DNA of 64,000 nt, taken from assembly GCF_027744825.2 (NCBI RefSeq), contig NC_071334.1, forward strand, positions 40,773,437 through 40,837,436, in the 5' to 3' direction. Both the position numbers and the translations under genes were made by a program. The notes under the pieces were generated by a model that saw only the letters and a list, made by a program, of their open reading frames with translations, did not search any database and was not told the DNA's origin. Position 1 is the stretch's first letter. Every line of letters starts with the position of its first letter. Positions 56,230 through 64,000 of the stretch are shown here, piece by piece. This DNA is from Synchiropus splendidus (Eukaryota > Chordata > Actinopteri > Syngnathiformes > Callionymidae).

Positions 56230-58656
56230 TGCCAGCCCACTTTGCTCATTACCATAGTTGTCATGTGATGCTACGTCCACTTTGACGCCTACTTGGCAAC
56301 CAACTTTGCTCAATACCATATTTGGTCGCGTGTTACACGCCGCCCACTTAGTTCATTACCATAATAGGTCGTGCAACGCACCGCCATCTTTGCTCAGCAC
56401 CATATTTGGTCGCGTGACGCGCCGCCCACTTTGCCGCCCACTTTGACGCCCACTTTGCTCATAACCATATCTGGTTGCGTCAAGCGACGCCCACTTTGCT
56501 TGTTAAAATATTTGGTCGCGTGACGCGCCGCCCACTTTGTTTATTAACATATTTGGTTGTGTAACGCGCCGCTCACTTTGCTTATAACCATATCTGGTTG
56601 CGTGACGCAACGCCCACTTTGCTTATTACCGTATTTGTTCACGTGATATGGCCCCCACTTTGCTCAATACCATATTTGGTTGCGTGACACCCCGCCATTT
56701 TTGCTCAATATCATATTTGGTTCCGTAACGGGCCGCCCACTTTGCAGCCCACTTTGCTCATTACCATATTTGGTCGTGTAAGGCGCCGCCCACTTTGCTC
56801 ATAAGCATATTTGGTCCCGTGACGCACCGCCCACTTTGCTACCCACTTGGCTCATTTCCATATTTGGTCGCGTGACACGCCGGCCAATTTGTTCATTACC
56901 ATGTTTGGTCGCCCACATTGCCGCCCACTTTGCGCATTACCATATTTGATCACGTGATGCGGCCCCCACTTTGCGCATTACCGTATTTGGTCGTGTAACA
57001 CGCCGCTCACTTTTCTTATAACAGCATCTGGTCGCGTGACACGACGCCCACTTTGTTTTTTACCATATTTGGTCACGTGATGTGGCCCCCACTTTGCCGG
57101 CCACTTTGGTCATTACCATATTTGGTAATGTGATACGGCGCCCACGTTGCGGCCCACTTTACTCATGTCCATATTTGGTTGCGTGACGTGCCGCCCACTT
57201 TGCTCATAACCATATCTGGTTGCGTGACGTGACACCCACTTTGCTAATTACTATATTTGATCACGTGATGCGGCCCTCGCTTTGTGCATTACCATATTTG
57301 GTCACGTGACACGCCGGCCACTTTGTTCATTGCCATATTTGGTTGTGTGACGCTCCGCCCACTTTGCTCATTACTGTATTTGGTCGCGTGACGCGCCGCC
57401 CACTTTACTCATTAACATATTTGGTCGTGTGACGCGCCACCCACTTTGCTTAATAACATATTTGGTCATGTAACGCGCCGCTCACTTTGCTTATAACCAA
57501 ATCTGGTTGCGTGACGCGACGCCCATTTTGCTTAATATGGTATTTGGTCACGTGATGTGGCCCCCACTGTGCTCAATACCATGTTTGGTCGCGTGACGCA
57601 CCGCCCACTTTGTTCAATATCATACTTGGTTGTGTGACGCGCCGCCCACTTTGCTCATTACCGTATTTGGTCGCGTGACGCACCGCACGCTTTGCTCATT
57701 AACATATTTGGTTGCGTGACGGGCCGCCCACTTTGTTTATTAACATATTTGGTTGTGTAACGCGCCGCTCACTTTGCGTATAACCATATCTGGTTGCGTG
57801 ACGCAACGCCCATTTTGCTTAATACTGTATTTGGTCACGTGATGTGGCCACCACTCTGCCCAATAGCATATCTGGTGGCGTGACGCGTGGGCCATTTCGC
57901 TCATTACCATGTTTGGTCGCGTGACGCGCCGCCCACTTTGTTCATTACCATATTTGGTTGTGTGACGCGCCGCCCCCGTTGTTCATTACCATATTTGGTC
58001 GCGTGACGCGCCGCCCACGTTGTTCATTACCGTATTTGGTTGTGTGACGTTCCGCCCACTTTGCTCATTACAATATTTGGTCGAGTGACGCGGCCCCCAC
58101 TTTGCCGCGAATTTTGCTCATTACCATATTTGGTCGGGTGACGCTCCGCCCCCTTTGTGTATTACCACATTTGGTCACGTGACAGGCCGCCCACGTTGTT
58201 CATTACCATATTTGGTCACGTGACGTGCCACCCACGTTGTTCATTACCATATTCGGTCGCGTGACGCGCCGCCCACTATGTTCATTACCATATTTGGTGG
58301 CGTGACACGCTGCCCACATTGCAGCCCACTTTGCGCGTTACCATATTTGGTCGTTCAACGCGCCGCTCAATTTGTTCATAATCTATCTGGTCGCCTGAGG
58401 CGACGCACACTTTGCTTATAACCATATTTGGTCAGGTGATGCGGCCCTCACTTCGCGCATTGCCATATTTGGTTGTCTAACGCGCCGCACACTTTGCTCA
58501 TTACAATCTTAGGTCACGTGACGCGCCGCCCACTTTGCAGCCCACTTTGCTCATTACCATATTTGGTCGCGTGACGTACCTCCCACTTTGTTCATTACCA
58601 TATTTGGTCACGTGATGCAGCCCTCAGTTTGCGCATTACCATATTTGGTCGTGTAA
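56230..58656 (+). repeat. ~41-bp CpG-rich satellite array, left part
   Basis: Tandem units built on TTGCTCATTACCATATTTGG followed by TCGCGTGACGCGCCGCCCACT. Units vary at CpG sites and by insertion of a 12-bp GCCGCCCACTTT subunit. Many carry CACGTG. The array begins near 56,230 and is interrupted by Harbinger B. Confidence 0.95.
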
Positions 58657-58937
58657 AGGTACGTACACACCGAACGCGACATTTCTGTCGCTGTAGCGCC
58701 AGTCGTCAGCAGCAGGTAGCTTGCTCAGGTCGTCATTAGTCGCCGAAAGTAGGTCAGTCGCCGGGGGGCGTGGTCTCAAGTTGTTGTGAACGGTGGATTG
58801 AAGATGACGGAGCCGGTGCTCAAACTATCGCTACTTATTAATTGAAAACATGGAAAAAGAGACATCTCTCGTTTCGTAGCATTCGTCAGAGCCGCTCACA
58901 CTGGTGAAATTAACTTCCTGCTCCAGCAGCGTCACCG

Positions 58938-59540
58938 GGATACGGCCGCTTCGTGCGGTACTTCAGGCGGAACCGCCGCAAGTTGGACGACCTGTTGGTC
59001 CGGATCAGTGGCCGAATACAGGACACCAAGTACCGCGGTCTGTCCTCTGGCGAACGTCTGTCCTCGGTAAGCAACTCGATGTGTAGTTATGTACGGCGAC
59101 TTTTGTCCAAGTCTTTTTGAACTGTCATTAGTTCATGAAGTCCGCGGTCGTATCTGCTGTATGCTTGAAGTAATTTTCGGAGATATATAATCTGTCATCG
59201 TCAATAATTTGTACACTAAAGTCTTTTCAGTGAGCGCCACTTTGTGGTAATCAATGAATGCAACAGTTAAATGCATTGTGATGAAACAATTTATCCTAGA
59301 TGCACTGTTGTATGGTTGATATATACTTTGTTAAATTATCACCAACATATATATGTTTACATATCCATGTATGGTTTATATTTTGCAGATCTTCTGTAAC
59401 AGGAGACTCATCACCAACTGCTTCTGTGTTGGTGTGACGGTCCACTTCCAGGAGCTGACCAGAGGACCACGGCACCGACCACATATGTTTTTGTTGAAGA
59501 TGAGGCTTCTCCTTTTTGGAAAAAAAACAGTTATCAGTGC
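58938..59540 (+). pseudogene. Harbinger B transposase remnants
   Basis: Exon 1 (about 58938-59066) reads GYGRFVRYFRRNRRKLDDLL and YRGLSSGERLSS, the helical N-terminus of Harbinger transposases, ending at a GTAAGC donor. Exon 2 starts near 59389 after TTTTGCAG. It aligns at DNA level with the start of the exon in element A (GTGTTGGTGTG segment), then jumps to the segment for YVFVADEAFPL near 59480-59520. The DDE core between is deleted. Thus B keeps the exon that A lacks. Confidence 0.7.
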
Positions 59541-59807
59541 AACACAATTGCTCATTCAAGAGTCAGCCACCTATTTTAACAAAGCATAGGTTCTTGCATA
59601 TATATTTAATGTCTGCAATAAAACAAAGCTGTGTTCAACTCAATTTGTTGACATTTTGCAAAGTGCTTTTGATTTAATTTTTTTCTGTGAATCCATTTTT
59701 CACAAAAAGAAATGTTCATTGTCAAACACTTTATTTGCAAAAATAAAGTAACTAATTCATTTATACTCATTCAATACACACAGAATCACAGTCAAACTTG
59801 AAGTGAA

Positions 59808-60950
59808 CTACGTAGGTGTGTTTTGAAGGATCTTCCTCAGAGGGACGAGGATCAAGAGAGGCGGAGGAAGTGGGGTGGCATCCGGTTCTTTAATGAAACT
59901 GTGGCTACAAAGAAAATAAATGAAGGGTCCAAATGATGTACATTTTAAATTTATGTGGAACCTGGAAGGAACGAGGACCTTGAAAACTGTCCCTTCTTCT
60001 GAGCTGGGTGTGTGGAGGGAGTACATTAGTAGATGTTTGAGCTCAGCTTCAGCATCGGGGGACCCCTTCCTCTGTTGGTCTCTTCCATCGGTGTCCTGCA
60101 CATAATGAAAGTTGAGTTCAATTACATGCCATAGTGATGAGTACGAATAAATAAAATCTGTATAGGACAGCAATAGTTAACCAAAAGCAAGTCATGTCAC
60201 TATGACAGTGCTTGAATGATGTAGAACAATAACATTTAATTAAAAAAATAGAACAATACTAGACAATACTATTTCTACATACATCAGGAGCAGCAGTGGA
60301 TGAGGAGGGGCCAGTGGCAGGTGGAGGAGACGCAGCAGCACCAGGTGAGGCAGGAGGAAGGTCCATCCTCCTCATCATCATCATGACCAACAACATGAGT
60401 GGATCCATCCTCCTCCTCTCCTTAATCACAGCATAGTGTGATTACATTATTGTACAAGCTATACAGAAAAAAGCAATACAGAAAGCTACATACATTTTTA
60501 TATTTATATATTAATCTAGTATTCAGAATGTCCCCACTAAATGAACGTGCAAACCTACCTGCTACCTTGCTGCTGCAGCTGCTGCTGCCTCTCCACTCAT
60601 GTTGGCTGAGGTCTCTCTTGGAGATGAAGGGCTCCAGAAGAGAGAGGACGGTGAAGAATGGTCACTTCACGGCACTACAGTAGATGCCGCTGACCACTCC
60701 GCTCCTCGGTCACCGTCCTCCCCTCATATAAACAGACCCATCAGGACGTCTCATCTGAATTTAATTAAATCAGAAACAGTACTAATTTATCCCGTCACCA
60801 TACATACGTAGTTTCTACCGTCGCAGCGGTGCATTCGCCTCGTAAACCCGGTGGACATTGCGTTTAGGCGAACATAACTTTAGTAAACGTACGTAAATAA
60901 AGGTCTCAACTCACCAGGAACGCCACCGTTGTGGCGAACTTTCCCTCCGG
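59808..60950 (-). pseudogene. Harbinger B MADF-BESS gene remnants
   Basis: On the minus strand, segments match element A's gene in order: MADF exon 2 near 60,580-60,720 (SPSSPRETSANM wording with a stop), the Ala/Pro-rich exon 3 near 60,290-60,370, and a diverged exon 4 at 59808-60173 with acidic then PSSEEG sequence. Diverged and broken. Confidence 0.55.
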
Positions 60951-61331
60951 ACAAGATTCTTCCTATTTATGTTCCGGTGGAAATTAAAAAATGCACGATT
61001 TGAGCCACTCCCAGGACGGCGGAAAGTCTGCTTGTAAACAACAGCAGCGATTTGCTTCTCCTCCGCCGGGACACGTCACTCGCGGATCTGGTCTCTGATT
61101 GGTCAACGCTCCGCAGGTGGTGAACTTCTGCGACTGTCGCTGTACCCCAGTTGTGTCGTCTTGAGTAGCCGGAGTCGCCGTATGTAGCTCAAATCTTGTA
61201 GCGTTGCACACCCCAGTCGTGTCGCTGCCATGTTGGTCGCCGCTGGTCGCCGTCAGTCGCTCAACCCCATTGACTTTATATGCAAATGAGTCGTGTCGCT
61301 CGCGGAAGTCGCGTTTGGTCTGTACGTACCG

Positions 61332-64000
61332 TAACGCGCCGCTCACTTTGCTTATAACCATATCTGGTGGCGTGACGCGACACCCATTTTGCTTTTTACC
61401 GTATTTGGTCACATCATGGGGCCCCCATTTTGCTCAATACCATATTTGGTCGTGTAACGCGCCACTCACTTTGCTTATAACCATATCTGGTGGCGTGACG
61501 CGACGCCCATTTTGCTTATTACCGTATTTGGACACATCATGTGGCGCCCACTTTGCTCAATACAATATTGCGCCGGCCACCTGGCCGCCCACTTTGATGC
61601 CCAGTTTGTTCATTACCATATTTGGTCGTGTAACGCGCCGCCCACTTTGCTCATTACAATCTTTGGTCGCGTACTGCGCCGCCAACTTTGCCGCCCACTT
61701 TGCCGCCCACGTTGCCGCCCACTTTGTTCATTACTATATTTGGTCGTGTGACTCTCCGCCCCCTTTGCGCATTACCATATTTGGTCACGTGACGCGCCGC
61801 CCACGTTGTTCATTACCATATTTGGTCACGTGACGGGCCACCCATGTTGTTCATTACCATATTTGGTTGTTCAACCCGCCGCTCACTTTGCTCATAACCA
61901 TATCTCGTTGCGTGAGGCGACACCCACTTTGTTTATTACCATATTTGGTCACGTGATGCGGCACTCACTTTGCGCATTACCATAATTGGACGTGTAACAC
62001 GCCGCTCACTTTGTTTATAACCATATCTGGAGGCGTGACGGGACGCCCATTTTGCTTATCAACGTATTTGGTCACGTGATGTGGCCCCCACTTTGCTGAA
62101 TACCATATTTGGTCGCGTGACGCCCAGGTTATTACGCTCATTACCATATTTGGTCGCGTGATGCTCCGGCCACATAGCCGCCCACATAGCGGCCCACTTT
62201 GACGCCCACTTTGACGGCCACTTTGTCTTTACCATATTTGATCATGTAAATCGCTGCCCACTTTGCTCATTACCATCTTTGGTCGCGTGACGCGCCGCCC
62301 ACTTTGCCACTCACTTTGCACCCCACTTTGCCGCCCACTTTGCTCATTACCATATTTGGTCGTGTGACGTGCCGCCCACTTTGTTCATTACCATATTTAG
62401 TCGTGTAACACGCCGCCCAATTTGCTCATTACCATATTTGGTCGCGTGACGTGCCGCCCACTTTGCCGCCCACTTTGCCGCCCACTTTGCCGCCCACTTT
62501 GCCGCCCACTTTGCCGCCCACTTTGCTCATTACCATATTTAGTCAAATGACGTGCCGGCAACTTTGTTCATTACCGTATTTGGTAATGTTACGCACCGCC
62601 CACTTTGGTCATTACAGTATTTGGTCGCGTGACGCGCCGCCCACTGAGCTCATTACCATATTTGGTCGCGTGTTCATTACCATATTTGGTCACGTGAGGC
62701 ACCGTCCTCTCTGTTCATTACCAATTTTGGTCGTGTGACGCTCCGCCTACTTTCCTAATTACAATATTTGGTCGCGTGACTCGCCGCCCATGTTGTTCAT
62801 TACCATATTTGGTCCCGTGACGGGCCGCCCACTTTGTTCATTTCTGTATTTGGTTGTGTGATGCTCCGCCTATTATGCTTATTACAATATTTCATGGTGT
62901 GACGCGCCGTGCACTTTGCTCATTACCATATTTGGTCGCGTGCAGCGCGGCCCACTTTGTTCATTACCATATTTGGTTGTGTGACGTGCCGCCCATGTTG
63001 TTCATTACCACATTTGGTCGAGTGACCCGCCGCCCTCTTTGCTCATTACCATATTTGGTGGCGTAACGCGCCGCCCACCTTGCTCATTACCAAATTTGGT
63101 CGTGTGACGCGCCGCCCACGTTGTTCATTACCATATTTGGTAGTTTGACGCACCGCCTACTTTGCTCATTAAAATATTTGGTCACGTGACGCACCCCCCA
63201 CTTTGTTCATTACCGTATTTGGTTGTGTGACGCTCCGCCTACTTTGCTCATTACAATATTTAGTCGCGTGACGCGCTGCCCACTTTGCTCATTACCATAT
63301 TTGGTCCCGTGACGCGCCGCCCACTTTGCTCATTACCATATTTGGTCGAGTGGCCCGTCGCCCTATATGTTCATTGCCATATTTGGTCCTGTGACGCACC
63401 ACCCATGTTGTTCATTACCATATTTGGTCGCGTGATGCGCCGCCCACGTTGTTCATTACCATATTTGGTCGGGTAACGCGTGGCCCACTTTGTTCATTAC
63501 CATTTTTGGAAACGTAACGCGACGCGCACTTAGTTCATTACCATATTTGGTTGTGTGACGTGCCGCCCACGTTCTTCATTGCCATATTTGGTCACGTGAC
63601 ACTCCGCCCACTTCGCTAATTACAATATTTGGTCACGTGACGAGCCGCCCACTTTGCTCATTAACAAATTTGGTCGCGTGACGCGCCGCCCAATTTGTTC
63701 ATTAACATATTTGTTCTTTAGACGCTCCGCCCACTTTGCCGCCCCCTTTGCTCATTTCCATATTTGATCATGTAACGAGCCGCCCACGTTGTTCATTACT
63801 ATATTTGGTGACGTGACGCTCCGCCAACTTTGTTGATTACCATATTTGGTCGTGTAACGCGCCGCCCACTTTGCTCATTACAATCTTTGGTCCCGTGACG
63901 CGCCGCCCACTTTGCCGCCCACTTTGCCGCCCACTTTGTCTCCTACTTTGGCATCCACTTTGGCGCCAACTTTGTTCATTATCATATTTAGTCGCGTGAC
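61332..64000 (+). repeat. ~41-bp CpG-rich satellite array, right part
   Basis: Same units as 56230-58656, running to the end of the window. Six perfect copies of the 12-bp subunit GCCGCCCACTTT lie at about 62453-62524. Confidence 0.95.

Larger units (their letters stand above)
58657..61331 (-). mobile_element. PIF/Harbinger element B, inverted, internally deleted
   Basis: Ends GGTACGTACACACCGAACG and GGTCTGTACGTACC with the TAA duplication (58654-58656, 61332-61334) taken from a satellite unit. Its right ~380 bp are the reverse complement of the left end of element A, and its left ~90 bp that of A's right end. So it is the same family in the opposite orientation. Confidence 0.88.

Noticed and set aside
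56230..64000. ORFs of up to ~209 codons in the satellite array with repeated wording such as RRPLCSLPYLV
   Set aside because: They arise from translating tandem repeats that happen to lack stops; no start context and no family match.
56230..64000. CRISPR-like array of repeats and spacers
   Set aside because: There are no constant repeats separated by unique spacers; whole units vary, and the genome is vertebrate.

Overview
The window is from a vertebrate genome, most likely a teleost fish. It holds a foamy-like retrovirus, a gamma/epsilon-like retrovirus, Gypsy/Ty3 elements (one of sushi type), DIRS retroelements, PIF/Harbinger and hAT DNA transposons and a tRNA-derived SINE, nested in each other. 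I found no convincing single-copy host gene. Everything below was read by eye from the sequence; family names rest on motifs and gene order, not on a database search.

1-19,024: a very large endogenous retrovirus (ERV1), about 19.4 kb if the cut-off start of its 5' LTR is counted. It has 1.52 kb LTRs, a tRNA-Lys-type primer site, a 1,217-aa Gag whose N-terminus looks like a macro (ADP-ribose-binding) domain, a nearly open pol, an extra gene block between pol and env, a giant foamy-like Env (membrane-spanning leader, two furin sites), and at least four ORFs between env and the 3' LTR. These include a polytopic membrane protein and a reading frame with a Cys/His cluster followed by an acidic tail that could be a transactivator. 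The LTRs differ by about 1%. ERV1 sits inside a decayed Gypsy element (19,025-23,133).

23,946-27,806: an internally deleted DIRS-type tyrosine-recombinase retroelement with inverted termini and an internal complementary region, bracketed by ~150-bp direct repeats. 27,830-30,800: hAT-like terminal sequence, a TA microsatellite and unrecognised sequence.

30,819-44,371: a sushi-type Gypsy element whose gag frame is split by a second retrovirus (ERV2, 31,564-43,486). ERV2 has 424-bp LTRs (4 differences), a 4-bp ATAA target duplication, gag and pol in one frame across a UAG, two visible breaks in pol, and an unbroken 812-aa env.

44,372-55,000: hAT transposase pieces, a SINE, TA microsatellites, a PIF/Harbinger element with both its genes (MADF-BESS protein and DDE transposase; 47,039-50,248), and a second DIRS fragment (53,725-54,950).

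56,230-64,000: a CpG-rich ~41-bp satellite array rich in CACGTG sites, interrupted at 58,657-61,331 by a second Harbinger copy in the opposite orientation that has lost most of its catalytic exon.
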